DNA of 64,000 nucleotides from Bromus sterilis (GCA_950022295.1 OX465600.1:197499782-197563781), one strand, 5' to 3'. Positions 9,804-23,300 are shown, counted from the stretch's first letter. Made by a program: numbers and translations. Notes: generated from the sequence alone by a model not told the origin.

Positions 9804-12800
9804 TGTAACATCCCAAAATTTTCTAAATTTTTGAATGTTAATAAATAATATAATATTGATTGACTTGTTTGAATTTTAGAGTAAACGAAAACTTTTCTTT
9901 TGAGTTTTTATTTAAACCTTTACAAACCATTTAATAAAATTTGGATAATCATTTATTCAATAATGAAAATTTTGGTTGTGAAGTTTATTCAAAATTCAAA
10001 GAATGATTTTCTTTCTTTTGTCTTTTTGAAACTTGGTAGGAACCACAATTAAATATTTTAGAGCGAGAATAAAATGACTTTCTCAAATTTATTGTGGTCC
10101 ATACTCATTCTCGAATTTTATTTGAAATTTGAGTTTATTTGATATTGACATTTAAGAGATATTTAAATATTTTTAATAATTTATTTAATAAAATGAGAGG
10201 AGATAATATGACCTCCCCAAAAATAGTATTGGAAATGTTTAATACTTCTCATGTATTTATTAATCATTTTGGGTATTTATAAACCCTAAAGCTAATTTAG
10301 GGAATTTATTAATGCCTTAAATGAATTTTGGTTGATAAAAATCTATTTATAACATTTAATTTGGAGAGAAATATACCCCTATACTCTCTATATTTTATTT
10401 AGTCTACATATATGTTTTCCATTTGGAGGGATTTGATAATCCAGAATTTTAGTGTTGTTAGATATTAGAAAATATAAATCCTAGATCATCTGAGCTAAGC
10501 CTATATTTCTCAATTATTTTCCCTCTGTCTTTTTCCCTCTTGGACCTAATTTACCACTAAGGCTCGTATCTTCTTCTTCTTTCTCACGTTCATGAACGAA
10601 CGAGTCACTCGTTATAGAAAGAACGAGGTACATGACACCTGGACTCCTTCCTCCCCTCCTTCTACTTAATTCCTTGACCGATTCAATATGAAGTCTACAT
10701 ACGTAGAACATTATAAGGAATTCATTCATGCAATTAAAACCCCACTTTAATGCTTTTAATGCCATTATTTCTTCATGAATGCCATTAACTCCATTTCCAA
10801 AACCATGCTTTTAATGCCATTATTTCTCCATGAATGCCATTAACTCTATTTCTAAAACCTCGCTTTTTAATGCCCATTATTTCTCCATGAATGCTATTAA
10901 CTCCATTTCTAAAACCTCGTCCACTCTCCTTCTATGGACCTCCCATGACCCTATAAATACCGCCCCTAGGGCCCCTTTGAACCACACATCACCACGCAGA
11001 AAGCCCCTCTCCAAAACCCTCTCGTTCGTGAGCAATTGCTCGTCGGAGTAAAGATGCATCCACACTTCCGGTGAAGATTTTGTCTCCATGGAAGGTACCT
11101 AGGCCATATTTCTTCTCCTTTCCTTTGCGCACCATTGTGACATGTTTTCCCTCCCAATTGCAAGGACGGAGCACGCCGTCCGCGTTATCATGCTCTCAAA
11201 GTGTTCTGCTCAACTCCGACGATACTTCTATGCCATACGAGGACGAAACTGAAGCATGAACCTTGTCCAACGAGTCTCCCAGGTCGTCCTCTACATCGTT
11301 TGTTCGTTCGTTGATGTCGGAGATCTTCTTCAAATTCCGACGAACTCTACGGTGAGCTCTCGCTCATCCTTTCATTTTTTGTTCCGTTTAAATTGAATAG
11401 GTGCAGACCTATCAGAAATCACCACGTGGCATCCTTTTTATTAATCCCGTAATTCATTTTAGCAAAAATATCCAAACTTCGGAAAATCATATCTTCTGTC
11501 CTGTAAGTCGGATTTCGACAAATTTTATATCTACGGATTCCTTGAAACATGTAGTTTATTTTGGTCCAGTAATATTTAACTTTTGTTAGTTCAAATTTAT
11601 TATCTGAATTTGAGTGTATTTATTATTCCTCTCATTCTATAATTTATTTTGAAATATTTCCTTCATCAAATTTGATCCTTAGATCCATAACTTTCTATGT
11701 TGACATTTGTCACATTCTTTTCTTTATGTTAACACCTTATTTTGACCTCAAGCCTTTGTTTCAGCTTTCATTTAGTTATATCATTTTCCTTTATAAATCC
11801 GACTATAGAAATATTTCAATCTTTTCAAGATTTCTATCAGATCATTTTTATATGGTCAAACAAACTGAAGTTTGACATACTCTCCATCCAATTGATTTTA
11901 TAATCAAGCTCCAACATATCCAATTGATTTTGCAATCCCCGGAGATATGATTTCCATCATATTTCCATCCAATCCAACTTGATCCTATCTCAACCTAGCC
12001 ATGCCATAGTAATTAGTTTATTAATAGTAATAAATAAATATTTATGTTGTAAATTGTATTTTTGTTTGGATCTTCAATTTGGATTTTTGTTGTGTGTTGA
12101 AGTATTTCTCTTTCACCTATAGATATATTGTAATGAGAAGGAGATACGACTATGAGTAGAATATTTCATCTTCAGGATCCAGGCAAGTTACTCTTTTGGT
12201 CATACTCCAGCTATACCTATATTTTCCTATGCATTGTAGTCCAACTTAAATATTATGCAATGATAGGATTATGTAGTATGCTATGCCATTAGACCCAGTA
12301 GTTCATTGAGGTAGGTCCGAACCTTATATCATTGTCGCCACCGTGTAGAATTATACTGCTTTGCTAAGTAGACGTGGATTGGGAAGTGAACCATTATGAG
12401 GTATGAGTGACTAAGTAGTAAACCGGACCAAGTTAAACTTAATGAACCACCTGGGTGGAATGGTTTGGGGAACCCTGGAGAGACCAGTGGATTTGCCTGA
12501 GTGACCTGGAGATGGCTAGTAATCACTGCGGAATGCCACCCAGGCTTAAAGGGATCAATCATATTTTTCATAACTAGAAGCTTACGTGTGCAGCCACAAG
12601 CTATTATGGGCTCTGGCTTGGTTGATTAGTTGTAGTGACTCTTACTAGGTGGTGCTACGAACGTAGTTATGAGTAGGTGGGATGGGCACCACCAGAGTGA
12701 GGGAAAATCTTCTAAAAGACAATGTCTCGACCTTCCAATTCTCATACAATGTGAAGTGTGATGAACTACAAAGGAGGTGGTCGAGTCTTGTGGGGAAAAG

Positions 12801-13444
12801 TGCACAAACCTCTGCAGAGTGTACAAACTGATCATGATTAGCCGGGTCCCCGGTTACGGACAACTTTGAGCATCTATAAGTGGGAATGTTGACGGATCTC
12901 ATCATAATTAATTAATTAATTTGGTTTAATCAACTGTAGGAATATATTGACTTGGAGAAACCAAGTCAATCATTTTATGAGCTTTGTAGTACTGATATGA
13001 TACTCTTTGAGTAGGAAAAAAATCATCTTTATGCAAACTGAAACTCTTAGAGCTTTTCCACTAGCCAAATTGCATGTAGAAGTTAGGTCTGTTATATATA
13101 TTTCTTTTGGGAGTAACTTGCCGTACATTCAAAGTACTGACCCATTTTGGACTGTAACCTTCGGTGTTGCAGGATTGTATACGACGAGTAAGTGATGCGA
13201 TGTGGTGTTACGATGTCTACACTCAACATTGTCGTTGGTGTTGATGGGACTCCACTTATGCATTATTTGTTTCCGCGGTGTATTCTAGCCCAAAGGCTAT
13301 AAGGTAATAAATACCATGTATTTACGTTACTTTTTGACATGTGATTCATGGTATTTCATCAAGTACTGTGTGTGCTAGCATACTGATCAAGGGATAGCAC
13401 AGAAGCACAGTAGACTTGGTTCCTTTTGGGACTAGGTCGTTACA
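9804..13444 (+). mobile_element. Solo LTR, 3.64 kb, TSD TATGA
   Basis: Begins TGTAACATCCC and ends GGTCGTTACA, with inverted TGTAAC/GTTACA tips. TATGA at 9799-9803 and 13445-13449 is a 5-bp target duplication, and the LINE reading resumes beyond it. No second LTR, primer site or coding domain is present, so it is a solo LTR of a long-LTR Gypsy-type family. CTATAAATAC at 10951-10960, followed by a C-rich leader, looks like the promoter and sets the plus orientation. A three-copy ~55-bp array lies just upstream. The stretch 12300-13444 is clearly related to 59207-60420 in opposite orientation. Confidence 0.8.
10754..10919. repeat. Three-copy ~55-bp tandem array in LTR U3
   Basis: Units start near 10754, 10809 and 10864. 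Each contains AATGCCATTATTTCT, CATGAATGC, ATTAACTC and ATTTC.AAAACC. The array ends about 30 bp before the TATA box, a position where repeated enhancer-like modules are common in LTR promoters. Confidence 0.75.
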
Positions 13445-13449
13445 TATGA

Positions 13450-14163
13450 ATATCTTATATTTGAGAACACATGAGTTGTGACAAATCTGCTAAAATATTT
13501 GGTGTGCACATCCTATAGGGAACATAGCCCTATATAGTTTTCTTGCTGAGAATGGCCTGATATCATTTCCATTTCTTCAACATTCATCTTCATCCTATAT
13601 CTAGATTGAGTTCTGGAGCTCTTGCATAAGCTGATACTCTTGATATGCTTCCATTGACAAAGGTAAATGAAATATATCAGAGATATTTGCAGTGTTCACC
13701 CATTGTGATATAGTGATTGCAGGAGTTTTACATAATGAAAAAAAGATGTGGGAATTCTTGCTATAAAATTCCTTGTCCCCAGTCATCTTTCCAAACTTGG
13801 ATGGTATTACCTTTACCAATAGTGTAGTGAGCCATGCTTTTATATGTTGGTATCAGTTTACATATATTTTTCCACCAAAAGGATCCCACAACCCTTTCAT
13901 TCATAATCCCATTAGGATAATAAGATTCCCATATAATATTCACCCAAGGAAGACACATCCTTTTAAGGAACTTGTGAGTATGCTTCCCGAGTAATCATTT
14001 GTTGTGTGTAACAAGATCCAGAACACCCAGACCACCTCTGTCCTTAGGTTTGCAAACTTTGTTCCAAGAAATCAGTGTTGTACCTTTATCTTTCATGCCA
14101 TATTTCCTCCAGAAGCAATGTCTGATATATTTATTGATCTGCTCAATAATACCCTTTGGCAAT
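13450..14163 (-). mobile_element. LINE relic, region after the RT core
   Basis: Minus-strand fragments include IRHCFWRKYGMKDKGTTLIS, NKVCKPKDRGGLGVLDLV, MCLPWVNIIWESYYPNG and GNTIQVWKDDW. This is the familiar stretch between the reverse transcriptase and the zinc-binding tail of plant LINE ORF2. Several frame changes and stops are present. The piece is continuous in logic with 9469-9803 once the solo LTR is removed. It is cut on the right by an Athila-like LTR at 14164, and the LINE's reverse transcriptase core is not found further on in this window. Confidence 0.7.
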
Positions 14164-15812
14164 TGATATGTCTCAAACGTATCTATAATTTATGCTTGTT
14201 ACATGCTCTTTTTGGTGACATTGCTATGTGTTTTTCTACACTTTCATACCTTTTTACACATATTTGGACTAACCTACTAACTCAGTGCACCCAGTGCCAG
14301 TTTCTATCTGTTAATGTCTCTGAATTGCAGGTTTTTACCCATATTTACAGGGCCAAAAAATTCCATAAAAAATATATAAAAATCAGCGCATCGGAAGACT
14401 CCAGAAGACCGAAGTGGGGCCAGAGGGGGCCAGGCCCCACCAAGGCAGCCAGGTGGCGCGGCCCACCCCTGGTCGCACAAGGAGGCCGCCTAGGCGGGTG
14501 CCACCTCCCCTGGTGCCCCCCTTCGGCCTATATTTACACCCCGTTCCAGAAACCCTCGAGAGGAACCCCACATCGCGATTTTCACCTTTGTTCCGCCGCC
14601 GCCTTGCTTCCAAGATCGGGAGCATCAGAAGACCTCTTCCCGGCATCCTGCTGGAGGGAGGATTGACCTCCGGGAGCTTCTCCACCACCATGAGCGCTTC
14701 CCGGATGTGCCGTGAGTAGTCCCCCTTGGACCATGGGTCCATGATCAGTACCTATGTGATGTCTTCTCTCCAATTCGTGCTTCAATTCTTAGCCCTTGTG
14801 AGCTGCCCTGCTTGATCAAGGAATATATGTAATTTTCCTGCTGTTGCTATGCTGTGTTTGTTGGGATCCGATGGATTATGAGATTATGTTTAGATTGTGA
14901 TGAGTTATATATTTGGTTCTCCTTTTATATTTTGTTCTTGAGTGATTCTTGCATATTCTCCGTTGCTTTTTATTGCTTTGGCCAAGTAGTAGATAGTAAC
15001 TCCCAGAGGGAGCGTTTATGCTTGATTGTGGGTTCATGCCCCTTGCTGTCTAGCTTGAGTGAAAAAAACATGAGACTAGGGGATGTGCTGTTGCCACCAG
15101 GGAGAAAACAATGGTGCTTGTAACTGCGGTTGCAAGGATTGTTTACCTTACACAAAGTTTGTTAATGCAGTTGTCTGGTTCTTTGGGTTTACACTTTAGG
15201 TGCAACTCGCAACTTAATACCAGCGAGATGTTCTGGATAGATATCTCAAGGTGGATGATTAGTGAGTAGATGCTGGTTGATGACGGTCTACTTGTCTTGG
15301 CGTACTGCCCATACTTTTGAGCCTCTAACTTTCTTGCAGCATAATTAGCATTGCAGTGCGTTTATAATTCTGTCAATTGCCTAGCTGTAGTTTGTTCACT
15401 GAGCTTAGCTATTTTATCATCTTTTGGGAGAGAGACATCACTAGTGAACATCATGGGACCCCGGTCCATATTTCCACTATTGTTTACACTTCAGCTATTT
15501 ACCGCCTTTTCCTTTCAGTTGCAATCACCATCATTATTTCCACCGTGCGTTTGATCCTTTATAAACGACAAGGCCGGAGAGATTGACAACCTCTCTGAAC
15601 TCGTTGGGAGCAAAGTTATTTGTTTCTGTGTGCAGGTCCACGTCAACCTCATCTCCATCCGAAAACTTAATCTCTGGCGTCGTTCACACCTACTTACAAA
15701 ATTCGGAGTCCTCCTGGTACTATAACCTTGGTATGTTCACCGAGGTAAATTTACTGCTAGCTACATCTCAAACTTCCACTTGGGGTAACCAATGAGGAGC
15801 GAGAAGCTATCA
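14164..15812 (+). repeat. 5' LTR of Athila-like element
   Basis: Starts TGATATGTCTCAAACG and ends GAAGCTATCA. CCTATATTTACACCCC at about 14527-14542 is a plausible TATA region. The sequence is related to the two LTRs of the element at 39681-47796, but diverged. Confidence 0.75.
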
Positions 15813-15822
15813 AGCTAATATC

Positions 15823-15840
15823 TGGCGCCGTTGCCGGGGA
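15823..15840 (+). other. Primer-binding site, tRNA-Asp type
   Basis: TGGCGCCGTTGCCGGGGA lies about 10 bp after the LTR end. It is the primer site characteristic of the Athila lineage, thought to pair with tRNA-Asp. Confidence 0.8.
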
Positions 15841-16061
15841 CTCCAATCTTCAAGATAGGGGACTTGCACACTATCTTTTACCTTTGATTTTTAGTATTGT
15901 TAGTTTACTTTCTAGTTTTTTCTTTAGAGTCTTATACCAAAAACCAGAAAAAATTAGTTACTTTGATTTTGGTTGTCCTTTCTGTTTAGTCAAGCATTCT
16001 AGGATTTGGTGCTTTGAGGGAATATGATGTTTTAGATTTCCATCAACAAAATTGAGAAAAT

Positions 16062-16796
16062 ATGAAGAAGGCTTGGGATAGAATTTCTGATGCACATAAA
16101 ATGATTATGCCTTGGATACCTATAAAAATTGTGCTTAGAAATTTTTACCATGGTCTTTTTAGATGGTGCCAACACTCTGTTGATATTATAGCCGAAGGAG
16201 ATTTTTTAGAGTGTGAAGAAGCTAGAGCTCTTGATATTATACATGGTCTATCTAGTTACTTTGTTTATGATCCTGGCTTTGACACTATTATAGATATACT
16301 TGCTACCATTGAAAAAAGAATAGATGCTTTAGAATTGAGAGAAAAAGAGAAACCTAAGCCCAATGGGAAAGATATTTTTGAAATAGATGGTGATTTAGAA
16401 CCCTTTGGAAGAATTGGCATCTCTAACCAAGACTTCCTTGCTTATTGTGATATTGGATCCATGGTTTCTACAATATCAAAAGTTGTTTATGATTCTCTAA
16501 AACTTTCAAACATGGTCAATCTTTCATCTTATCATGAACATACTAATGGGGATGTTTCTAAGATCCAGGGAAAGGTAAAAGATGTCCAGGTTATGTTCTT
16601 CAAAATGAGCGCAACGGTTGACTTCCTCATCATGGAGCCAAACCAAGGAAACATAGTGCTTGGAAGGGACTTCCTCCGAGCCATGAAAGGCTTCATTGAT
16701 ATAGGTAAAGGACAAATACGCTTACGTGGGAAGGCGAAAGGTACGTACCCCTTCCCTAAGAGAAATAAAGATGAACTTCTTGAGGAACCATTTTAA
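16062..16796 (+). CDS. Athila-like gag/aspartic protease remnant
   Basis: An open frame of 244 residues. The N-terminal half (EGDFLECEEARALDIIHGLS) reads like a gag remnant. The C-terminal half is a retropepsin-like segment: YCDIGSMVSTISKVVYDSL in the active-site position, NIVLGRDFLRAMKGFID as the flap/strand region after it, then basic sequence. The usual Asp-Leu/Val-Gly-Ala of this lineage reads Asp-Ile-Gly-Ser here. No reverse transcriptase or integrase follows, so the element could move only with proteins from other copies. Most of the gag body seen in the related element at 45.2-46.1 kb is missing. Confidence 0.65.
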   Translation: MKKAWDRISDAHKMIMPWIPIKIVLRNFYHGLFRWCQHSVDIIAEGDFLECEEARALDIIHGLSSYFVYDPGFDTIIDILATIEKRIDALELREKEKPKPNGKDIFEIDGDLEPFGRIGISNQDFLAYCDIGSMVSTISKVVYDSLKLSNMVNLSSYHEHTNGDVSKIQGKVKDVQVMFFKMSATVDFLIMEPNQGNIVLGRDFLRAMKGFIDIGKGQIRLRGKAKGTYPFPKRNKDELLEEPF

Positions 16797-19364
16797 GGTT
16801 TTTATGATTCTAATTACTATGGTGATTTTTGATTCCTCTTTTTGCATCATGCCTAGCTAAAAGGCATAAAAGAAAGTGCTTATTGGGAGGCAACCCAAAA
16901 TGTTCTTACTTTCAGTTTTAGTGGTCTTGATGCTTGTTACTACTGTAGCAACATAGTTGTATCTTTATTTTCAAGATTTGTGCCAAGTTTTAGGATTCAA
17001 TTGCAAGAAAGTTCAAAAGTTGTGACATGCTGTCCGAAACATATTCTGTCTGCTAGACGAAAAAATTAGCCAAAAATCACCAGATCATATTTGTGATGTG
17101 AATATTTTTGACGATGCTCCATACAATTAGCTTTCTGGCGTCTGTTCTGAGTTTTTTGATTTGAGTTGCAGAAGTACCCCAAAAAATTATTTACTACCTG
17201 CTGGTCTGTTTTTCACATATTCTGCCACGTTTTCGACCGTTTTGCAAATCTTAAGCTTGCTTTTTCTTTGCAAATTTTTTTTGGCAATCTTGAGAAACAG
17301 TATCTCTTCATGAAAATCAATATTGACAGTGGAGAAAAATTATTTGTTTATGGGTACTAACCACTCTAATCAGCCTATGATGAGTTTCGTATGAAGGGAG
17401 TTTTCAAGTATGCGATGGAAGATGATGAAAGAAGATCCGGAAGTGTCAAAATCTCAAGCTTGGGGATGCCCCCATGCACCCCCAAGAAATATCCAAGGAG
17501 AATCAAGTGTATAAGCTTGGGGATGCCCCCGTGAATCCCCTTCTCCATCAACTATCATCAGTTCGTCCTTCTCCATGCTATATTTTTACCTCTTCATGTG
17601 TTATGTGCTATGCTTGGAGCGTCTCGCTCTTTACATTTTAGTTTTGTTTAGTTTTTCTTGCTATTAATACCAAGTTGGACCCTAACCTTCATTGTTTGGG
17701 AGAGAAACACGCTCCACTCCACCCTAGAACACAACATAGGTTTGCATGCTTATGTTTTTGTGTGTTCTTTATTTTTTCGTAGCTGCTGTCATGCTTAGCT
17801 CTTAGTTTTCATGCCTATATTTTTAAGAGATTTTATTTAGGTTGATTTTGGAACTCTCTTGAGTTATCATGCTTATATTTTTCGAGAGTTGACTTGTTGC
17901 ACTGAGTTGTGTGTCTTGCATGAGTAGGTAATAAAGGTTGCTATTACAAGTGTAGTAGTAACTTGCAATAGTTTTGAGGCATTGATTTGAGTAATTTTTA
18001 GACTTTTGGTGCCAAGAGCTTGAGCCTATTAATGATAGGTGTCGTATTTTGGGCAATTCATATTTATTTTCGAAAAATAAAAAAATAGTTGAGAACTCTA
18101 GCTACTAGATGGATTGCTAACCTCTGGAGGCGTTGGAATATATAGAGTACCCTCACGTACCATGGATCGAGGATGCGCAAGGATAACCAAACCCCCATAC
18201 ACTCCTCCTCGGGGTACTTTTCTCTTTATGAACCTCCTGATTAGATAGTGAGTTACCGATAATAAGTGCATGAGTTCTTTGGACTAATGCGACTATTTGA
18301 TTGTTGGCAGTTCCACCTTCCATATTTTTCTAGCCTCTTCGGTACCGTGCATTGCCCTTTCTCATCTTGAGAGATGGTGCAAACTTCGCCGGTGCATCCA
18401 AACCCTTGGCATGATACTCTTTGTCATCATGAACCTCCTTATATCTTCCTTGAAACAACCACCATACCTACCTATCAAGGCATTTCCATAGCCTTTCCGA
18501 GATACATTGCCATGCAACATCCCTCATCTCATGACTTGATCTTCATGTCATACATGCTTTTGATTGATTGAGGGGCCGCATGCTAGTTGGGCCTTGCCCT
18601 CATAATTTCTACATGACGCGCTAGTATCATTGCATATCCTGCTAAACTAGCAGAGGCATACATTTGCATATATCATGATAGTTTTCAGTTTTATTTATGT
18701 TGAGTACTTCTTGTTAAGTGTGAAGATCTTCTTTATATTATTGTAAAATATAGAGTGTTGCCCTTAAAGTAAGGAAAAGATCCCAAAGCGGACAAAACAA
18801 AAGATCCCAAAAGATGATAAATTAAAAGATCCCAAAGAGGACAAATGAGAGATAAACAGAAAGAGCCAATGAGGCCACAAAAATAAAAATAAAAATAGAA
18901 AAAAAGAAAGAAATAAAAAGAGAGAAGGGGGCAACACTACTATTCCTTTGGAAAGATCCAGACTCGTACTCCATTGTCATATTTTTACTAGATAGAGATA
19001 TTCATATCATTCACGCATAACTATGTGGGGATCCTTACACTATATAACTTGGGTTGCATATTCCAAGGATGAGCCTCCTCAAATGAGCTCTAGGTCTTCA
19101 TGAGAAAGCAAGTTGGATGCACCCCACTAGTTCCATTGGAGAGCTTACCTTAGCTCATATGTGTGTCCGTTGCATGACAATCCCTACTCCTCACATCATA
19201 TATATCATTTAGCTTTCTCTCGCCTATGATTGTCTTTCACACCTTTTTGTCTCATTGATGTGAGCCTTTCACACCTTTTTGTCTTACTTCCTCTTTTCCA
19301 TCCTAAGTGCCAACATATCTTGCTCGCGCTCATCCATTGCATGAGTTCTCAAAGTCGAAAGGGA

Positions 19365-20320
19365 CACTACTGCAAAGAGGGGCTAACATGATACTCCTTT
19401 CCCCGTCCCTTGTACGAAACTGTTTGCGATGCTATCAACGCAAATGATATAAATAAAAAACCGTTTGGGCGAAACTGAACCGTCTGGGAAACATACCCGA
19501 AAGGCCACAATTCTAAAAATTATTGTGTGGGTGATGTAGGGCTGACGGGTCTTTGAAAATCGGTCTGGGATGTTTAGCGTGAAAACCCATGGTTGCATAT
19601 AAAGGACAACCAGCCTGTCTACGCAATCGTTCATAGTATTTGAAATGTTTGGAATGCCTAATCTATCAGGCACGCTTATGAAAATTCTGTCGTGTGTGAA
19701 ACAAGGACTGATGATTCGTTCAAACAACCGTCCGCATGACCAGCCAGAACACCCACGGTTGCAAATAATGAACCGCTAGCCCCATCTTCACAATCATTTG
19801 TATTTACTGAAACGTGTGGGATGTGTAATCTATCAGGCACATTTCTGTAAATCTTAGTGTTGGTTATGCACGACACACAGTTCCTAAAATCAAGTGTTTG
19901 GGATTGCTCCTTAGAACACCAACGGTTCTAAAAAATGAATCGCTACCTTAGTAAAGCAAATGTTCTGAATTAAAACATGGTGTGCGAAGTAAAATATATC
20001 AGAAACATTTCGGAAAATCTAAGGGTTGGTGATGCACGACACACAGTTCGTACAATAAACTGTGGGTTATAATATTCGCCTGGTCATGCGGTCATTTTCG
20101 TGGTCAACTCCCTTATCTTCTATGCGAGCCGCACATTGCTACTCCTACTACATAGTACGCGTGCAGTTGGCCGGCGGCCGTGATTTATTGAGCAGTTCCT
20201 CCTCTCTTCTACACAAGCTTCCTATTCCACTTCCACTACTCCAGCTCTCACACTCTCTCTCTCTCTCTCTGCGCATCCCGGCTATCCAGACCTCAACCCA
20301 CAGTTCGTCACCCCAAGGCC
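19365..20320 (+). mobile_element. Possible CACTA transposon left end and leader DNA
   Basis: CACTACTGCAAAGAGGGGC starts abruptly at 19365 inside the Athila-like element. It is followed by repeated degenerate motifs on both strands (AACCGT.TGGG, CACGGTTGCAAATAATGAACC, GGTTCTAAAAAATGAATCGC, and TATCAGGCACATTTCTG-like blocks). That is the layout of CACTA subterminal regions. I did not find the matching right terminus, so the element may be truncated or end elsewhere. A CT microsatellite at about 20251-20270 precedes the small gene that starts at 20321. Confidence 0.45.
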
Positions 20321-23300
20321 ATGGCTTCTTCAACGCCCCCCGCTAAGTGTGTTAGATATAATGGTTTCTGAAAGCTCAAGAATGATCAGAGGGGGAGGGG
20401 GTGAATGATCACTTCTAAAAATTCTAAGGAACTTAGAAGGAAATCATGCAAACAGCATAGGACTAAAGACATCTCGAAGGAAATACAGTATCGAAAGTAA
20501 TATAAGGCTCGAAAGGATTGGGAGCGAAGGAAAACATCGAAGGCAAACAGGCTACGAGTAAATACTTGAAGTAAATGCTAGAAGGAAAACGAGCCTCACA
20601 CAGCGATGTTTGGTAAACCAGTTCACACTCTGCAAAGTGCTACGTCTGGTTGGAGGGACTGGTGATTGAACACCTGGAGCAAAACTCTCTCCGTCCTATT
20701 CTCCACTGCAACAAACTCCTCGAGCTTGTCCAGTTTTCACTCGTGGTAGATGATTCAGGACATCTCCGAAACCTTTACAAACTTCCTTCAGCAGTGACAA
20801 TTACTCTTCGACTGCTTGACAGGCGACGCCTAACCGTCTAGGAGACTTGCAGTTCTCCAAGATAAAAGGATCGGCTAATCTCGACCTAAGTCATAGTGAA
20901 TTGCTCAACTCAGCTCAGACTTGGGATTTGGTTTTCTCTCGATGAATCTCTCTTGGGATGCTCACAGACTTCTGTCTTAGAATCTTCAGTGGAGCAGCCG
21001 ACCCAAAATGGCGGGTAGGTGCGGGGTATTTATAGTTGGCGATCCCGATGGGTAAAATGACTGAAGTGACCCGATGCAACCGCTTGACGCGTGTCCACAA
21101 CGGTCGGATTCCAATCACTGCGCAACTTTACTTGAGGAACAAGTAAGATGACTGACCGAACGAGTTCTCCCTCAAAGGCACAAAGTGCGATGACTTTGCC
21201 TTCGAGCTATTCGCTCGACTCGGTAAGATTTCTCTCGGTAGGCTTTTGTGGGTTTTGGTTGAGCAGAGCAAATTCACTTCGACAAAGATCTCAACTAGCA
21301 AACCCCTCTTAATAGTACGGTTTTTCCTACGACTCAAGAGATAAAGAGAAACTAGCAAAAAAGACTAAGTCTTCGACCAGCTTCAGCTTTCTCCTTGTTG
21401 CGCTTTTGCTCGAGAGGAACATCTCCTTCCACGACATTTTTAGGGGTCGTCTTCCTTCAAAGGTTTCGGTAGATAGCTGCAGCTCTGCTGCAGTGAGTTG
21501 TCCTTCGACCTTCTACTTGAAAACTCTATTCTTTCGGAACCTAAGTATCTGTTTATACTCGAAAACAATATTAGTTCCACTTCTGATTTGTCCAACAATG
21601 TCCAAAACCTTCGGGGGGCAAAACATGCTCTTACAATATCCCCCTTTTTGGACGATTGTTGACAAAACAGGCATCGAAAAATAATTGAAAAAGTTTTGAG
21701 TTTTCGATGATAAACCGGTGCTAAGGATTGATGAAGAACTCCCCCTTGATGTATGCACGTAAGATAAAAGTGTACTGTGAAGTGCATATTTGACAAATGG
21801 AGTCGAGGGAAAAACATCAATAATCTTAGCGAGTGAAATTGCATTCCAGATAATATCCAATGAGAAACATGCAATCTCCTCGAATGACCTGTGAACTTAT
21901 ATGAAAGATAACTTCCTGCAAAAGGTTAAGTATCGCAAGCAGCAGATAGATATCTTACGAGAAAGAGTAGCAGTTCACAGTCCTACTTAGAGTTAGTTAC
22001 AACCAGATCGAATATGAATCGAAAGTTTGTTGAAACTACTCAGAAAACCTCAAAGATCAAAAGTTTGTCGAATGAAAACCAAAGCCCTAAACCCCGTAGG
22101 CAAACTAAATTTCTTCGATGCCACTACATCTCCCCATTTTTGTCACAACGTACAAAAAGTCGAGAGAATAGGGTCGAAAGAAATCCATACTCGCGAGGCT
22201 GGCTCCGGCGACGACGAGAAGATTCGGCGAGTGTTGGAGCACGACGAATTGGACGAGCGCCGGGAGGAGTGATCTTCGTACGGAAGGAGTGCTGATCTCC
22301 AGAAGAGTCCAGCTGCGATTCCGGCGGAGTCCGGGGGCTTCGAGGATGTGGCGAGTAAACTCTCGGTTGACGCTGAGGAGGGGCTTCTTCTTTCTCGGAG
22401 TCGGAGGAGAGGGTGTCCATAGTGATGTGATAATAGTCATCGACACTGAGCACATCTCTGTTCTTCGGCAGACGAGGGATATTGGGATCCGGGCGATCTA
22501 CTCGATCATCATTTGTCCAATTTCTGTTCAGATGGGGAGGATATTCTTCGAACCCGCATCGTTGAAGTTGACCGAGGGAATTGAACTTCCTTAAACCTTT
22601 CCAATCACGGCGAAGGCATTCACGCAGCATCTGATTGTTGTTCATGGCAATGTTTCGCAGGTGATTGATTTCGTCCATCATAGCTTGCTTCTGAATGAAA
22701 TCTTGATCAATGTGATGTTGAAGCATTTGCTGGGACCGAAGAGAAACTTCCAAATGATGCACTGGCTTGATAAACTTCGAGCGAATATTGCGCTCAGTTA
22801 AGTGGGCGCGGATGCCAGTGTGCTCAGCAAAAGGATCATTGGGTCGAGCAACAACCTGCAATACTTCACGAACAGGAGGAGTGAAAATCTTCGGGTAAAT
22901 GGATACGGGGAATGGCACGTCCCGAGAGTAATTGCAGATTGCCATCAGCCATGGTGCATATGGCTTGTGGGAATTGTGGTCATCAGCACAAGACACCAAA
23001 GTTCTGAGGAAGTAGTCTTCAAAATTGAAGGGACAACCGTGGACTAACTTCATCAGAGCAAGTTGCACGTCATTTGGAATGGGAAAATCATCGTGCACAT
23101 CGAGCATTGGCATCAAAGTCTTCGATAGAATATAAAACCATGCCTTTGCTTCAAATACCAAGTGTCTTGGCTTTGGCTCAGTGGGGTAGTGATCTCCTAC
23201 GACATCTGGATCCATAAGCGTAGAGAATTCAGCTGGAGTTGCAGCAGGTAAGTCATGGAGCTTGTGAGGTAATCCTTCGAAACGAGGTAAATTGATGATG

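Larger units (their letters stand above)
14164..19364 (+). mobile_element. Athila-like Gypsy element, 5' part
   Basis: A 5' LTR (14164-15812), primer site (15823-15840), gag/protease remnant (16062-16796) and long untranslated 3' interior are present. The 3' interior has the landmark TTGGGAGGCAACCCAA at 16889-16904, two AAGCTTGGGGATGCCCCC motifs near 17457-17531, and short tandem repeats such as AAAAGATCCCAAAG at 18777-18845. The interior matches, in the opposite orientation, the complete element at 39681-47796. Near 19364 the sequence stops matching and a CACTA-like end begins. No 3' LTR of this copy is recognisable in the window, so it is truncated or its remainder was deleted. Confidence 0.7.

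Noticed and set aside
11071..11875. Plus-strand ORFs in the first solo LTR
   Set aside because: Short, motif-free, and within an LTR leader.
14383..14742. ORFs in the GC-rich part of the Athila LTR
   Set aside because: Non-coding LTR sequence. Related LTRs at 40.7 and 47.2 kb do not conserve the frame.
20251..20270. CT microsatellite as a regulatory element
   Set aside because: CT runs are common in grass 5' leaders. Nothing here shows function.
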